From: Massilia sp. YIM B02769
Lineage (GTDB): Bacteria; Pseudomonadota; Gammaproteobacteria; Burkholderiales; Burkholderiaceae_D
Length of the DNA stretch: 64,000 bases
Direction of reading: 5' to 3'
Assembly (NCBI RefSeq): GCF_030411995.1
Contig: NZ_JASNRC010000006.1
Coordinates: 186,001 to 250,000 of the forward strand
Below the pieces are notes generated by a model. The model saw only the letters and a program-made list of their open reading frames with translations, was not told where the DNA came from and made no database searches. This document shows, piece after piece, positions 8,949 to 22,598 of this stretch (position 1 is its first letter; every line of letters begins with the position of its first letter). Made by a program: the position numbers and the translations under genes.

Positions 8949-10295
8949 TTATGGATGGTAATGCACGTGATCGTGGTCGTGGTCATGGTCGCCGATGATG
9001 GCGTCCACCACGTGGTCGACCACGGCGTCGAAGGCAACGCTGGCCTGCTGCTGCTCGCCGGCTTGTCCAGCAGCTGCGCGCAGCGACTTCACGGCCGCCA
9101 CGTTGTTGGCCACTTCGTCTTCGCCGAGGATGACGGCAAAGGCGGCGCCGCTGGCGTCGGCCTTCTTCATCTGGCTCTTGAAGCTGCCCGCACCGGCCGG
9201 CGTTGCGCAATGTAGCACAACATCCAGGCCGGCATCGCGGAATCGTTCGGCCAGGATAAAGGCCTGCACCTGCGCTTCCTCGCCCTGGTGCACCATGTAG
9301 ACGTCGCACTGCGAAGGCGCGGCCGGTTCGCCGAGGCCCTTCATCAGCTCGACGATGCGCTCGATGCCCATCGCGAAACCGACGCCCGGGGTGTGCTTGC
9401 CGCCGAAGGTTTCGATCAGCGGATCGTAGCGGCCGCCGGCGCAGATCGTGCCCTGCGAGCCCAGCTCGTCGGTGACCCACTCGAACACGGTGCGGTTGTA
9501 GTAATCGAGGCCGCGCACCAGGCGCGGATTCACGGTGTACTGGACGTTGTTACGGTCGAGCAGCTTTTTGACGCCGTTGAAGTGGGCCAGCGATTCCTCG
9601 CCCAGATACGACAGCAGTTGCGGCGCGCCGTTCACCATCTCCTGCATGGCCGGGTTCTTGGTGTCGAGGATGCGCAGCGGGTTGCTGTGCAGGCGGCGCT
9701 GGGCTTCGGCGTCGAGCACCTCGCTGTGCTGTTCGAAGTAGGCGATCAGGTCGGCGCGGTGACGGTTGCGCTCGTCGGCGTTGCCGATCGAATTCAGTTC
9801 CAGGCGCACGTTCTGCAGGCCCAGGTCATCCCACAGGCGGCGGCACAGCATGATCAGTTCGGCATCGATGTCCGGGCCGGCAAAGCCGACGGCTTCGGCG
9901 CCGAACTGGAAGAACTGGCGGTAGCGGCCGCGCTGCGGACGCTCGTGGCGGAACATCGGGCCCTTGTACCAAAGGCGCTTCGGGCCTTCGTACACCAGAT
10001 TGTGCTCGATGACGGCGCGCACCACGCCGGCCGTGCCTTCCGGACGCAGGGTCAGCTGGTCGCCGTTCATCGAGTCCTCGAAGGAATACATTTCCTTTTC
10101 GACGATGTCGGTCACGGCGCCGATGGCGCGCGCGAACAGGCGGGTTTCCTCGACGATCGGGGTGACGATCTTCTGGTAGCCGTAGCTCTTCAGGATCGTT
10201 TCGGCGGTGTTCTCGAACAGTTCCCACAGCGGTGCGTCGGCTGGGAGGATGTCGTTCATGCCTTTGATGGCATTGATTTTTTCTGGTTTGGACAT
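8949..10295 (-). CDS. hisS: Histidyl-tRNA synthetase with a His-rich C-terminal tail
   Basis: HisS is a class II aminoacyl-tRNA synthetase that charges tRNA-His. The 448-residue product has [16 protein letters not shown], motif 2 ([18 protein letters not shown]) and the histidine-binding [16 protein letters not shown] chose the ATG at 10295; an open frame extends further upstream, but those codons run through the repeat element at 10313-10383 and are not plausible protein. The last 14 residues are [14 protein letters not shown], six of them histidine, which I do not know as a standard family feature. Confidence 0.96.
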   Translation of the reverse strand: MSKPEKINAIKGMNDILPADAPLWELFENTAETILKSYGYQKIVTPIVEETRLFARAIGAVTDIVEKEMYSFEDSMNGDQLTLRPEGTAGVVRAVIEHNLVYEGPKRLWYKGPMFRHERPQRGRYRQFFQFGAEAVGFAGPDIDAELIMLCRRLWDDLGLQNVRLELNSIGNADERNRHRADLIAYFEQHSEVLDAEAQRRLHSNPLRILDTKNPAMQEMVNGAPQLLSYLGEESLAHFNGVKKLLDRNNVQYTVNPRLVRGLDYYNRTVFEWVTDELGSQGTICAGGRYDPLIETFGGKHTPGVGFAMGIERIVELMKGLGEPAAPSQCDVYMVHQGEEAQVQAFILAERFRDAGLDVVLHCATPAGAGSFKSQMKKADASGAAFAVILGEDEVANNVAAVKSLRAAAGQAGEQQQASVAFDAVVDHVVDAIIGDHDHDHDHVHYHP

Positions 10296-10312
10296 GATTG
10301 CGTTCTTTGATT

Positions 10313-10383
10313 CGTAGGGTGGGTTCTTGAACCCACCATGTACCGTGCGGCATGCTTGGTGGGTTCGAGAACCCACCCTACGT
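10313..10383. repeat. GTAG-head palindromic repeat, inverted doublet (ispG-hisS gap)
   Basis: The left arm is GTAGGGTGGGTTCTTGAACC and continues CACC; the right arm is TGGTGGGTTCGAGAACCCAC and continues CCTAC. Both are in the GGTTC/GAACC stem class. The outer end touches the ispG stop codon (10384-10386). It fills nearly the whole ispG-hisS gap. Confidence 0.85.
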
Positions 10384-11658
10384 TTAGCCAACGATTTCGG
10401 TTTGTTTGCCGTAGTTTTTCTTCACGTAATCCAGCACGATGGCCTGGAACTCTTCGACGATCCGCTCGCCGCGCAGCGTGGCGAACTTTTGCCCATCGAC
10501 AAACACCGGCGCCGCCGGCGATTCGCCGGTGCCCGGCAAACTGATGCCGATGTTCGCATGCTTCGACTCGCCCGGACCGTTGACGATGCAGCCCATCACG
10601 GCCACGTTCATCGCTTCCACACCCGGGTAGGACTTCTTCCATTCCGGCATCTGCTCGCGCAGGAAGCTCTGGATGTTGTCGGCCAGTTCCTGGAACACGG
10701 TCGAGGTGGTGCGGCCGCAGCCCGGGCAGGCGATCACCATCGGGGTGAACTTGCGCAGGCCCATGGTTTGCAGGATCTCCTGCGATACCACGACCTCCTT
10801 GGTGCGGTCGCCGCCCGGCTCCGGCGTCAGCGACACGCGGATGGTGTCGCCGATGCCTTCCTGGAGCAGCACCGACAGCGCGGCGGTCGAGGCGACGATG
10901 CCCTTGCTGCCCATGCCGGCTTCGGTCAGGCCCAGGTGCAGCGGGTAGTCGCAGCGGCGCGCCAGTTCGCGGTAGACCGCGATCAGGTCCTGCACCGCCG
11001 ATACCTTGCACGACAGGATGATCTTGTCTTTCGCCAGGCCGACTTCCTCGGCGCGCACGGCGTTCTCGATGGCCGAGGTGATGAGGGCTTCGTACATCAC
11101 GGCCTGGGCGCTGAACGGGTTCGCGCGCGCGGCATTCGCATCCATGATGCGCGCCAGCAGCGACTGGTCCAGGCTTCCCCAGTTGACGCCAATGCGCACC
11201 GGCTTGTCGTGCTTGATCGCCACTTCGATCATCTGGGCGAACTGGGTGTCGCGCTTGGCGCCCTGCCCCACGTTGCCCGGGTTGATGCGGTACTTCGACA
11301 GCGCGGCGGCGCATTCCGGGAAGTCGCGCAGCAGGATGTGGCCGTTGTAGTGGAAGTCGCCGACCAGCGGCACATCCACTTCCATGCGGTCGAGCTGCTC
11401 GCGGATCGCCGGCACGGCGGCAGCCGCTTCCGGCTTGTCGACGGTCAGGCGCACCATCTCGGAACCGGCACGCGCCAGTTCCTTGATCTGGATGGCGGTG
11501 CCGATCACGTCGGCGGTGTCGGTGTTGGTCATCGACTGCACCACCACCGGGGCGTCGCCACCGATCCAGACCTTGCGCGCGCCGTGCTGGACCAGCACGC
11601 GGCGGCTGGCGCGGCGCGCCATCGGACCGGAAGGAATGGGCATGTTCATGGCATTCAT
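10384..11658 (-). CDS. ispG: (E)-4-hydroxy-3-methylbut-2-enyl-diphosphate synthase IspG
   Basis: IspG reduces MEcPP to HMBPP in the non-mevalonate isoprenoid pathway using a [4Fe-4S] cluster. The 424-residue product has the TIM-barrel half with LVGDFHYNG and the cluster ligands in CPGCGRT and [10 protein letters not shown] near the C-terminus. Length is typical for betaproteobacteria. It follows rodZ by 12 bases, with hisS downstream. Confidence 0.96.
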   Translation of the reverse strand: MNAMNMPIPSGPMARRASRRVLVQHGARKVWIGGDAPVVVQSMTNTDTADVIGTAIQIKELARAGSEMVRLTVDKPEAAAAVPAIREQLDRMEVDVPLVGDFHYNGHILLRDFPECAAALSKYRINPGNVGQGAKRDTQFAQMIEVAIKHDKPVRIGVNWGSLDQSLLARIMDANAARANPFSAQAVMYEALITSAIENAVRAEEVGLAKDKIILSCKVSAVQDLIAVYRELARRCDYPLHLGLTEAGMGSKGIVASTAALSVLLQEGIGDTIRVSLTPEPGGDRTKEVVVSQEILQTMGLRKFTPMVIACPGCGRTTSTVFQELADNIQSFLREQMPEWKKSYPGVEAMNVAVMGCIVNGPGESKHANIGISLPGTGESPAAPVFVDGQKFATLRGERIVEEFQAIVLDYVKKNYGKQTEIVG

Positions 11659-11670
11659 GGGTGTTTCCGT

Positions 11671-12702
11671 TTATTTGTTCAGCGTGACACGGGAAATGGT
11701 CTTGCCCGGCACTTGCGGCAGCGCCACGGCGGCGCCGCGCAGCGTGGCGCTCACGCCGTTCGGGTTGCCGACCACCAGGGTCGCGGTACCCGGCACTTCG
11801 ACGGTTTCAGTACTGCCGGCTTTCACCAGGCGCGAAATCAGCGCGCGGCCGCCTTGCGGGCGCACTTCGATCCAGGAATCCTCGCGCACGCTCAGCACCA
11901 GGGTGTTGGCGCCGGCCGGGGCAGGCGCCGCCGCCGGCGCTGCCGGCACGGTGGCGATGGCAGCCGGCGCATTCGCGGCTGGCGCGGTCGTCGCGGGCGC
12001 CGTGGTCGTCGGCGAGGCCGGTGCGGTCTGGACGGCGGGCGGTGTGGCGGCGGGCGCCTGGCCTGCCGGCGCAGTCGTCGCGCCATTTGCCGGGGCCGCG
12101 TTGGCGTCGCCCTGGGCCGGCACCGAGATCAGCGGCACGGCAGGATCGTGGCCAGCGTCGGCGCCGGCGCCGGTGGCCGCGCCGTCGGCCGGCACGGTCT
12201 GGATGGCATCGCCCGTGGCCGTGGCATCGCTCCCCGGCAGCTTGATCAGGCCGAAATTCCAGGCGGCGCCGGCGGCGGCAGCCACCACGACGACCGCGAC
12301 GATCCAGCCCAGCGGCAGGCTGGAACGCCGGCCATGGGTCGGGAAGCGCGATTCCGAGAACGAAGTTGGACGTTCGCGGCGGGCGGCGGCGCCATCGAGC
12401 TCGCTGGGAGCCGGCTCGTCCATCTTGACCATCGCCACCAGCGGCGCCGGGTCGAGACGCACGATCTTGGCGTAGGCACGCACGAAGCCGCGCGTCACGG
12501 CCGGGCTCGGCAGGGCCGCGTAGTCGCCGGCCTCGATCGCCACCACCTGGCGCACCGCCAGCTTGAGCTGCTCGGCCACCTGCTCGACGCTCCAGCCCAT
12601 CGCTTCGCGCTGTGCGGCGAGGGTGGCGCCCGGATGGCTGTGGTGGTTGGCCGGCGTGGCGCCCTGGTCTGCGCGCTCAGAAGTCATTGTCGTCTCACTC
12701 AT
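11671..12702 (-). CDS. rodZ: RodZ-like cytoskeletal/HTH membrane protein
   Basis: The 343-residue product has an N-terminal helix-turn-helix of the RodZ type (LAAQREAMGWSVEQVAEQLK), a basic juxtamembrane stretch and one transmembrane helix (about residues 115-140). An Ala/Pro/Thr-rich periplasmic linker follows, then a C-terminal DUF4115 domain with VREDSWIEV. RodZ links MreB to the wall-elongation machinery. I chose the ATG at 12702, overlapping the pilF end by eight bases; the ATG at 12687 is an alternative. A longer open frame upstream lies inside pilF and is rejected. Confidence 0.88.
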   Translation of the reverse strand: MSETTMTSERADQGATPANHHSHPGATLAAQREAMGWSVEQVAEQLKLAVRQVVAIEAGDYAALPSPAVTRGFVRAYAKIVRLDPAPLVAMVKMDEPAPSELDGAAARRERPTSFSESRFPTHGRRSSLPLGWIVAVVVVAAAAGAAWNFGLIKLPGSDATATGDAIQTVPADGAATGAGADAGHDPAVPLISVPAQGDANAAPANGATTAPAGQAPAATPPAVQTAPASPTTTAPATTAPAANAPAAIATVPAAPAAAPAPAGANTLVLSVREDSWIEVRPQGGRALISRLVKAGSTETVEVPGTATLVVGNPNGVSATLRGAAVALPQVPGKTISRVTLNK

Positions 12703-13521
12703 CGAATGCCCCGCGCTCGTACGCCGCGAACTCGGGCGAGCCCGGGAAGCGCCGCCGCAGCTGCGCCAGCAGGCTGGCTTCGTTCGCGCGCTCGCCGCTC
12801 TTGCGTCCGACCCGGATGGCCAGCCACAAGGCATCGGCGGACAGGGTGTCGAGTGTCGACACGTCCGTCAGGCGGTGTATGAAAAAACCGGCGCGCCCGT
12901 AGTCGCGCCGCTCGTAGTACACCCGCGCCAGGCCGGCGCTGGTGGCCGGCAGGTCGGGGTTGAAACGCAGCGCATTGAGCAGGTAGCGCTCGGCCGCGTC
13001 GTAATTCTTCGTCTTCAGGCTGCACTGCCCGGCATTCACCATCGCGCTCACCGGCGTCCGGTAGGACGGGTTGGCGATCGCGGCGTCGAAATGGCGCATC
13101 GCCTCTTGCGGGCGGTTGGCGCGCTGGCACAGGAAAGCGCCGTAGTTGTTGGCCAGCTCGGGATTGCGCGGCGCCAGGCGCAGCGCGTGCTGGTAGTTTT
13201 CTTCCGCGAGCGGCAATTCGTTCATCGCGGTGTAGATCAGGGCGCGCACGCCATAGGCGTCGGCGTAATCGCCGTCGGCGGCGATCGCCTTCTTGATTTC
13301 GTCGAGGGCGATCTCGTACTTGCCGTCCTGGTAGTACTCGACCGCCAGCTGCAGGCGGATCGCGGCGCGCTTCTCGGCCACGGTCTGGTCGGAGGCGGTC
13401 TTCAGTTCGGCGGTGGAACCGCCGCCCGGATTGCTGGCGCAGGCCGACAACAGGCACAGGGCAAGCGCCGCCGCCAGGCGGGTCGCTGCCCCGTTCATTC
13501 CCTTGCCTGCCTGCGCGCCGA

Positions 13522-13525
<4 letters not shown>
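12695..13525 (-). CDS. pilW: Type IV pilus biogenesis/stability lipoprotein PilW (PilF)
   Basis: A TPR lipoprotein needed to assemble the PilQ secretin. The signal ends in the lipobox LLSAC, followed by about six TPR motifs (for example [20 protein letters not shown]). The reported start is TTG at 13525, which has GGAGA eight bases upstream and overlaps the rlmN stop by four bases. The ATG at 13498 would give a more standard signal peptide but has a poorly spaced ribosome-binding site. The rlmN-pilW-rodZ-ispG order is conserved. Confidence 0.9.
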
Positions 13526-14691
<1,166 letters not shown>

Positions 14692-14704
14692 GGTGTTCTG
14701 GGGT

Positions 14705-14759
14705 ACTGTATAAAAATAAAACGAACCCCGCTCGCCGGGCCTGAAGCATGGGCGAGCGG
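14705..14759 (-). terminator. Rho-independent terminator after ndk
   Basis: On the minus strand CCGCTCGCC (14751-14759) pairs perfectly with GGCGAGCGG (14728-14736) around a 14-base loop, followed by a T-rich stretch (GTTTTATTTTTA). It lies 20 bases after the ndk stop, so ndk is probably monocistronic and rlmN has separate transcription. Confidence 0.75.
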
Positions 14760-14778
14760 TGCTTGGTGCCGACAGCGA

Positions 14779-15192
14779 TTACTTCAGTTCTGGGAAGAAG
14801 TAAGCGATTTCGACTTGTGCGGCTTCGACAGCGTCCGAACCGTGCACGGCGTTGGCATCGATCGAATCGGCGAAATCGGCGCGGATGGTGCCTTTTTCAG
14901 CTTTCTTCGGATCGGTCGCGCCCATCAGGTCGCGGTGCGCCAGGACGGCGTTCTCGCCTTCCAGAACCTGGATCATGACTGGACCGGAAACCATGAAGGT
15001 GACCAGGTCGTTGAAGAAGCCGCGCTCCTTGTGGGCAGCGTAGAAGCCTTCAGCCTGCTCGCGCGACAGCTGGGTCATACGGGCTGCGACGATCTTCAGG
15101 CCAGCGTTTTCGAAGCGGCTGTAGATTTGGCCGATCACGTTTTTTGCAACTGCGTCTGGTTTGATGATCGACAGGGTGCGTTCGATTGCCAT
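14779..15192 (-). CDS. ndk: Nucleoside diphosphate kinase
   Basis: Ndk transfers the gamma phosphate from ATP to other nucleoside diphosphates through a phosphohistidine. The 137-residue product has [15 protein letters not shown] and the active-site NAVHGSD (His117). I chose the ATG at 15192, preceded by TTGGAG at good spacing; an in-frame upstream Met is not supported by the family N-terminus. Length is close to the usual 140. Confidence 0.97.
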   Translation of the reverse strand: MAIERTLSIIKPDAVAKNVIGQIYSRFENAGLKIVAARMTQLSREQAEGFYAAHKERGFFNDLVTFMVSGPVMIQVLEGENAVLAHRDLMGATDPKKAEKGTIRADFADSIDANAVHGSDAVEAAQVEIAYFFPELK

Positions 15193-15217
15193 GTAAAAAC
15201 TCCAATAAAAAGAAAGG

Positions 15218-15247
15218 TTTAAATCGAGAAGTTGAGAACTCAATCAA
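15218..15247 (-). promoter_or_regulatory. Candidate sigma70 promoter for ndk
   Basis: On the minus strand TTGATT (15242-15247) and TTTAAA (15218-15223) are separated by 18 bases, giving a short leader before the ndk ATG at 15192. Found by eye only. Confidence 0.4.
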
Positions 15248-15472
15248 CCTTCGATTTTACCATACATGCGTCCATATAACCCAGAATGCGGCCGGGAGGC
15301 CAAAAGTGGCGTGATCATGGCCCAATCGCATCGAAAAAACACCCGGTAGCGCGAGGCCGGTAGCTTGCGGTACGGAACTTATGAATAACTTAAACCCAAG
15401 GCCTGTCCATACTCTGCGCGGCATGCGCATGCTATGCTGGCACCGAATTATCCTACCAACGGAGGCATGAAC

Positions 15473-16159
15473 ATGAACCCTATCCTGCAAAAGCAACCCG
15501 CGTACGACGTGGCGGTCGGCCAGGTCACGCGCAACAAAGTCCTGCGCAACACCTTCTGGCTGCTGGCCCTGTCGATGATCCCGACCGTGCTCGGCGCCTT
15601 CGTCGGCGTGAGCATGCAGCTGCCGATGCTCGGCGGCGCGATGGGCTTCATCATCTTCCTGGCGGTTGCCTTCGGCTTCATGTTCGCCATCGAGAAGACC
15701 AAGGATTCCGCGGTCGGCGTCTTCGTCCTGCTGGGCTTCACCTTCTTCATGGGCCTGATGCTGACCCCGCTGCTGCGCCACACCCTGGGCTACAGCAACG
15801 GCGGCACCCTGATCATGACCGCCTTCGGCGGCACCGCCTGCGTGCTGGCCGTGATGGCAAGCATCGCCACCACCACCAAGCGCGATTTCTCGGGCATGGG
15901 TAGCTGGCTGATGGCCGGCGTGGTCGTGCTGCTGCTGGCCGGCTTCGCCAACATCTTCCTGCAGATCCCGGCGCTGACCATCGTGTTCTCGGTGCTGGCG
16001 GTGGCGATCTTCTCGGCCTTCATCCTGTATGACGTGCAGCGCATCGTCAACGGCGGCGAAACCAACTACATCACGGCCACGCTGGCGATCTACCTCGACG
16101 TGTACAACGTCTTTGCCAACCTGCTGCGCTTGCTGGGCATCGTCGGCGGCGACGACTGA
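15473..16159 (+). CDS. Bax inhibitor-1/YccA family membrane protein
   Basis: The 228-residue protein has about seven transmembrane helices and the BI-1 family C-terminus with ILYDVQRIVNGGETNYI and a conserved acidic end (GIVGGDD). In E. coli the relative YccA binds and slows FtsH; others act in ion leak or stress tolerance. The chosen ATG (15473) sits seven bases after GGAGG; an ATG six bases earlier is too close to it. It is single-gene, with its own terminator. Confidence 0.9.
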   Translation: MNPILQKQPAYDVAVGQVTRNKVLRNTFWLLALSMIPTVLGAFVGVSMQLPMLGGAMGFIIFLAVAFGFMFAIEKTKDSAVGVFVLLGFTFFMGLMLTPLLRHTLGYSNGGTLIMTAFGGTACVLAVMASIATTTKRDFSGMGSWLMAGVVVLLLAGFANIFLQIPALTIVFSVLAVAIFSAFILYDVQRIVNGGETNYITATLAIYLDVYNVFANLLRLLGIVGGDD

Positions 16160-16180
16160 TCCTGGCAAGGGTTTTACCGG

Positions 16181-16206
16181 AACCGGCCTGCGGGCCGGTT
16201 TTTTTT
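16181..16206 (+). terminator. Rho-independent terminator after the BI-1 gene
   Basis: AACCGGCC and GGCCGGTT form an 8-bp stem around a 4-base loop (CTGCG region), followed by a run of eight T. It begins about 20 bases after the stop codon. Confidence 0.85.
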
Positions 16207-16291
16207 CGCCTGTACTTCTTTAGAAACAATTGATTTGGGTTCAGATCGGCGTTTCAACGTATCATCGTCTTTTCTTCAATCGCAACATTCG

Positions 16292-18934
<2,643 letters not shown>

Positions 18935-18936
18935 TA

Positions 18937-19043
18937 CGTAGGGTGGGCGCCCTGTGCCCACGCGTGACGTTTGCATGGTGATAGCTTTACAGAAGGCCAA
19001 CAATGCGCAACGTTTACGCGTGGGCACGGGGCGCCCACCCTAC
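18937..19043. repeat. GTAG-head palindromic repeat, inverted doublet (kinase-rlmD gap)
   Basis: The left arm is GTAGGGTGGGCGCC, loop, GTGCCCACGCGTGA; the right arm mirrors it: TTACGCGTGGGCAC, loop, GCGCCCACCCTAC. The spacer is about 45 bases. It sits between convergent genes, close to the kinase stop codon. Confidence 0.85.
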
Positions 19044-19069
19044 CATGTCACCCGCCGCGGCCTTCGACT

Positions 19070-20413
19070 TCAGGCCAGCTCGAACACGCCGATCGATTCG
19101 ACGTGCGAGGTATGCGGGAACATGTTGACCACGCCCGCCTTCTTCATCACGTAGCCGGCGCGGTGCACCAGGATGCCGGCGTCGCGCGCCAGCGTCGACG
19201 GGCTGCACGACACATACACGATGCGCTGCGGCAGGTAATCCGTGCGGCCGCTTTCGCGCAGCTCGGCCAGGGCCAGCGCCAGCGCGATCGCGCCGTCGCG
19301 CGGCGGATCGATCAGCATGCGGTCGAAACGGCCGAGCTGCACCAGGTCGTCCGGCGTCACCTCGAACAGGTTGCGCGTGTAGAAGGTGGTCTTCGCATCC
19401 AGGCCGTTGGCCTTGGCGTTTTCCAGCGCACGCGTGGTCAGCACGGTGCTGCCTTCGATGCCGACCACTTCGCGCGCCTGGGTCGCCAGCGGCAGCGTGA
19501 AGTTGCCCAGGCCGCAGAACAGGTCAGCCACGCGGTCTTGCGGCTGCACGTCCAGCAGGGTCAAGGCCTTGTGCACCAGGGCGCGGTTGATCTGGTGGTT
19601 CACCTGGGTAAAGTCGGTCGGCTTGAACGGCATGCGCACGCCGAATTCCGGCAGCGTGTAGTACAGCTCGCGGTCCAGCGGGTAGAACGGGTAGACGGTG
19701 TCCGGCCCCTTCGGCTGCAGCCACCACTGGATGCCCCATTCGTCCGCGAATGCCTTGACCAGCTCCTCGTCCTTGGCGGACAAAGGCGCCATGATGCGCA
19801 GCACCAGGGCCGTGGTTTCCTCGCCGACGGCCACTTCGATCTGCGGCATCTGGTTGTAGATCGACAGCGAGCCGACCAGTTCCCGCAGCGGCATCAGCAT
19901 GCCGCCCAGGTGTGGCGGCAGGATGTGGCAGTAGCGGATATCGGCGACATACGACGAGGCGCGCTCGTGGAAGCCGACCAGCACCGTGCCCTTCTTCTCG
20001 ACGTGGCGCACCGACAGGCGCGCGCGGAAGCGGTAGCCCCAGGTCGGGCCGTACATCGGGCGCATGATGTTCTCGGCCTTGACCTTCGACAGGTGCCAGA
20101 GGTTGTCTTCCAGCGTGCGCTGCTTGATCGCGACCTGGGCGCCCGGTTCGAGGTGCTGCATCGAGCAACCGCCGCAATAGCCGAAGTGCTCGCAGCGCGG
20201 CTCGACGCGCATCGAGGAGGCTTTCTGCAGCGTGACCATGCGGCCCGCTTCCCAGTTTTTCTTCTTGCGCTTGACTTCGTAGCTGACACGCTCGCCCGGC
20301 AGCGCATCTTCGACGAAGATCACCTTGCCCGGGGTTCCGTCCTCGTTCTCGAGGTGGCCGACGCCGCGCGCATCCGCGTCCAGCGATTTAATATCGATAA
20401 AAATTTCTTGCAT
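19070..20413 (-). CDS. rlmD: 23S rRNA (uracil-1939-C5)-methyltransferase RlmD
   Basis: A SAM-dependent enzyme with a [4Fe-4S] cluster that methylates U1939. The 447-residue product has an N-terminal TRAM domain, cluster cysteines C74, C80, C83 and C162 ([10 protein letters not shown] and YCHILPPH), a SAM-binding region [16 protein letters not shown] and the nucleophile in [13 protein letters not shown] chose the ATG at 20413. Codons further upstream run through a repeat element (20447-20476) and are not real coding sequence. The ribosome-binding site is weak. Confidence 0.93.
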   Translation of the reverse strand: MQEIFIDIKSLDADARGVGHLENEDGTPGKVIFVEDALPGERVSYEVKRKKKNWEAGRMVTLQKASSMRVEPRCEHFGYCGGCSMQHLEPGAQVAIKQRTLEDNLWHLSKVKAENIMRPMYGPTWGYRFRARLSVRHVEKKGTVLVGFHERASSYVADIRYCHILPPHLGGMLMPLRELVGSLSIYNQMPQIEVAVGEETTALVLRIMAPLSAKDEELVKAFADEWGIQWWLQPKGPDTVYPFYPLDRELYYTLPEFGVRMPFKPTDFTQVNHQINRALVHKALTLLDVQPQDRVADLFCGLGNFTLPLATQAREVVGIEGSTVLTTRALENAKANGLDAKTTFYTRNLFEVTPDDLVQLGRFDRMLIDPPRDGAIALALALAELRESGRTDYLPQRIVYVSCSPSTLARDAGILVHRAGYVMKKAGVVNMFPHTSHVESIGVFELA

Positions 20414-20446
20414 TGATAAAAATGAGGTAACGCGAATCGGAGGGAC

Positions 20447-20476
20447 GTACGGTGGGCACTCCGTGCCCACGCGGAA
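20447..20476. repeat. GTAC-head palindromic repeat, single arm (rlmD-rpoS gap)
   Basis: GTACGGTGGGCACTCCGTGC followed by CCACGCGGAACG. The head is GTAC instead of GTAG and the flank is CGGAACG; both features recur at 63210-63350. No inverted partner is visible here. It lies 34 bases upstream of the rlmD ATG, probably inside its leader or promoter. Confidence 0.75.
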
Positions 20477-20575
20477 CGATGATCATTGTTGGCGGATCAA
20501 ACAATGCACCACCAACGTCAACTGCGGCCTGCGGCCACGAAAATGGACAACCAGATCAGGCGCAAAACCGCCGCA

Positions 20576-21616
20576 TCATAACAAGGAATCGCGCACGACG
20601 CCACGTGCCGCCATCGCCCGCTTCAGCTTCACCAGTGCCTCCTGCTGGATCTGCCTCACCCTTTCGCGCGTCACGCCCATCTCCTCGGCCAGGGTCTCGA
20701 GCGTGGCCGGATCGTCGTTGTCCAGCCCGAAGCGCCGCATCACGACCACCCTTTGCTTCTCGGGCAGCCGCGTCAGCCAGTCGCGCACCAGCACGGTCAT
20801 CTCGTGCTGCTCGGCGCGCGCATCCGGGCTGTCGTCGTTCTCCCCCGGCAGCATGTCCATCAAACTGGACCCCGGATCGTTGTCGAGCGGCGCATCGAGC
20901 GAGGCCGCATGTTCCGACAGGGCGAGGATATCCTGCACTTCCTCGGCCGGACGCCCGACCAGGCTGGCGATGTCCTCGACGCTGGCATCCTTGCCATCGT
21001 GGTGCTGGGCCTCGAGGTGGTACTTGGCACGCAGCACGGCGTTCAGTTCGCGCACCATGTGCACCGGCAGCCGCACGGTGCGCGCCTGGTTCATGATGGC
21101 GCGCTCGATGCTCTGGCGGATCCACCAGGTGGCGTAGGTGGAGAAGCGGAAGCCGCGCTCGGGCTCGAACTTGTCGATGGCGCGCATCAGGCCGATGTTG
21201 CCCTCCTCGATCAGGTCGAGCAGCACCACGCCGCGGTTGATGTAGTGCTTGGCGATCGACACCACCAGCCGCAGGTTGTGTTCGATCATTTTCTGGCGCG
21301 CGCAGAAGTCGCCCGCCTTGGCCAGGGTGGCGAAGTACGCCTCCTGCTGGGCCGACAACAGCGGCCGCGTGCCGATCTGGTTCAGGTAATGCTGGGTGGT
21401 GTCGGTGGAGAGTTCGGCGGCCAGTACCGTCTTGAGTTCGTCGACGCTGTCGGGCTCGGCGCTGGCGCCGGGAAGCCCGGCGGCGCCATCGGCGCCATCG
21501 GCGGCCGCCTCTTCCGGGGCGTCGCCGTGGAATCGGGAGGACGCGCCGTCGCCCTCCAGCTCGTCAGGCAGATCGTCCGATGCGTCGTGATCCTGGGAGT
21601 GCGGCGGCAGCGTCAT
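20576..21616 (-). CDS. rpoS: RNA polymerase sigma factor RpoS
   Basis: The stationary-phase/general-stress sigma factor. The 346-residue product has an acidic N-terminal extension (about 1-65), region 1.2-2 with [27 protein letters not shown] and the core-binding [20 protein letters not shown], region 3, and region 4.2 with [15 protein letters not shown]. It lies directly after nlpD, the conserved arrangement in which the main rpoS promoter is often inside nlpD. Confidence 0.96.
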   Translation of the reverse strand: MTLPPHSQDHDASDDLPDELEGDGASSRFHGDAPEEAAADGADGAAGLPGASAEPDSVDELKTVLAAELSTDTTQHYLNQIGTRPLLSAQQEAYFATLAKAGDFCARQKMIEHNLRLVVSIAKHYINRGVVLLDLIEEGNIGLMRAIDKFEPERGFRFSTYATWWIRQSIERAIMNQARTVRLPVHMVRELNAVLRAKYHLEAQHHDGKDASVEDIASLVGRPAEEVQDILALSEHAASLDAPLDNDPGSSLMDMLPGENDDSPDARAEQHEMTVLVRDWLTRLPEKQRVVVMRRFGLDNDDPATLETLAEEMGVTRERVRQIQQEALVKLKRAMAARGVVRDSLL

Positions 21617-21625
21617 TGGCCCTCT

Positions 21626-22564
21626 CTAGCGGCTGGGCAGGAACCTCGACGGGTCGACCGGTTTGCCCTGCTGGCGAATCTCGAAGTGCAGCTTGACGGT
21701 ATCGGCGTCGGAATCGCCCATCTCGGCGATCACCTGCCCCTTGGCCACGTTGTCGCCTTCCTTGACGACGATCGCGCGGTTGTGGGCGTAGGCCGAAAGC
21801 AAGCTGCTGCTGTGTTTGACGATGACGAGGTTACCATAACCCCGGATGCCACTGCCAGCGTACATTACTTTGCCGGCGCCGGCAGCCATGACTTGCTGGC
21901 CGGCGCGCCCGGCGATGTCGATGCCCTTGTTCTTGCCTTCGTCGAAGGTGGCGATGATGCGCCCGTCCGACGGCCACATCCAGCTCAGCTTCTCGTCGTC
22001 GGTGGCGGTGACGGTGGCGCCGACGCGCGAACCGGTCACGGGTGCGGCCGGCGCCGGGCCGGCGCCCGCGTTGACCACGTTCTCGGCCTTGTCGCCGCGC
22101 TGGGCGTCGGCCACGTTGTCTTCGCTGTACGGCTTCTTGTCGGCGCGCGGGGTGGTCTTGCGCGGCGCCTGCGGACGGCTTTCCGGCGGCATCGGCACCG
22201 GCTGGGTGACGACGTTGCCGGCCACGCGCTCGCCGCCGGGCGGATTCACGCGCAGCACCTGGCCGACCTTGATGTCGTCGGGATCGGCCAGGTTGTTCCA
22301 GGTTACCAGGTCGCGATAGCTCTGGCCATGGTCGAGGGCGATGCGCAGCAGGGTGTCGCCACGGCGCACGGTATAGGTGCCGCGGGTGTCCTGGCGCGGC
22401 TCCTCGGCACGCGCCGGCGGCGCCGGACGGGTGTGGGCCGGGACCTGGGACACGGGACGCTCGACGACGGGAGCGCGGCGGGTAGCGGTGTTGCAGCCGG
22501 CCAGCAGGCCGAGCATGAGGGTCAGCAATACGAATTGGTTACGAGTACGGGATCGTTGTTTCAT
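21626..22564 (-). CDS. nlpD: NlpD-type LysM/LytM lipoprotein (amidase activator)
   Basis: A lipoprotein (lipobox LLAGC, Cys24) with a LysM peptidoglycan-binding domain (TYTVRRGDTLLRIALDHG) and a C-terminal LytM/M23 domain. The LytM metal site is incomplete: the usual first His before GxD is replaced (KGIDIAG) and the final HxH reads KLHFEI. It is therefore probably not a peptidase but an activator of a cell-wall amidase at division, like E. coli NlpD. Length 312 residues; the middle is a Pro/Arg-rich linker. Confidence 0.92.
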   Translation of the reverse strand: MKQRSRTRNQFVLLTLMLGLLAGCNTATRRAPVVERPVSQVPAHTRPAPPARAEEPRQDTRGTYTVRRGDTLLRIALDHGQSYRDLVTWNNLADPDDIKVGQVLRVNPPGGERVAGNVVTQPVPMPPESRPQAPRKTTPRADKKPYSEDNVADAQRGDKAENVVNAGAGPAPAAPVTGSRVGATVTATDDEKLSWMWPSDGRIIATFDEGKNKGIDIAGRAGQQVMAAGAGKVMYAGSGIRGYGNLVIVKHSSSLLSAYAHNRAIVVKEGDNVAKGQVIAEMGDSDADTVKLHFEIRQQGKPVDPSRFLPSR

Positions 22565-22598
22565 TCTTTTCTAATACCTATTACAGACTGGGCAGCGC

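Noticed and set aside
10296-10391. N-terminal extension of HisRS by 32 codons
   Set aside because: The codons translate the inverted repeat; the family N-terminus begins at the ATG at 10295.
10327-12882. An 851-codon plus-strand open frame across ispG and rodZ
   Set aside because: It runs antisense to two clear genes, has His/Arg/Gly-rich low-complexity sequence and starts inside a repeat element.
20414-20470. N-terminal extension of RlmD (GTECPPY...)
   Set aside because: The peptide is the translation of the GTAC-head repeat and recurs wherever that repeat is read in this frame.
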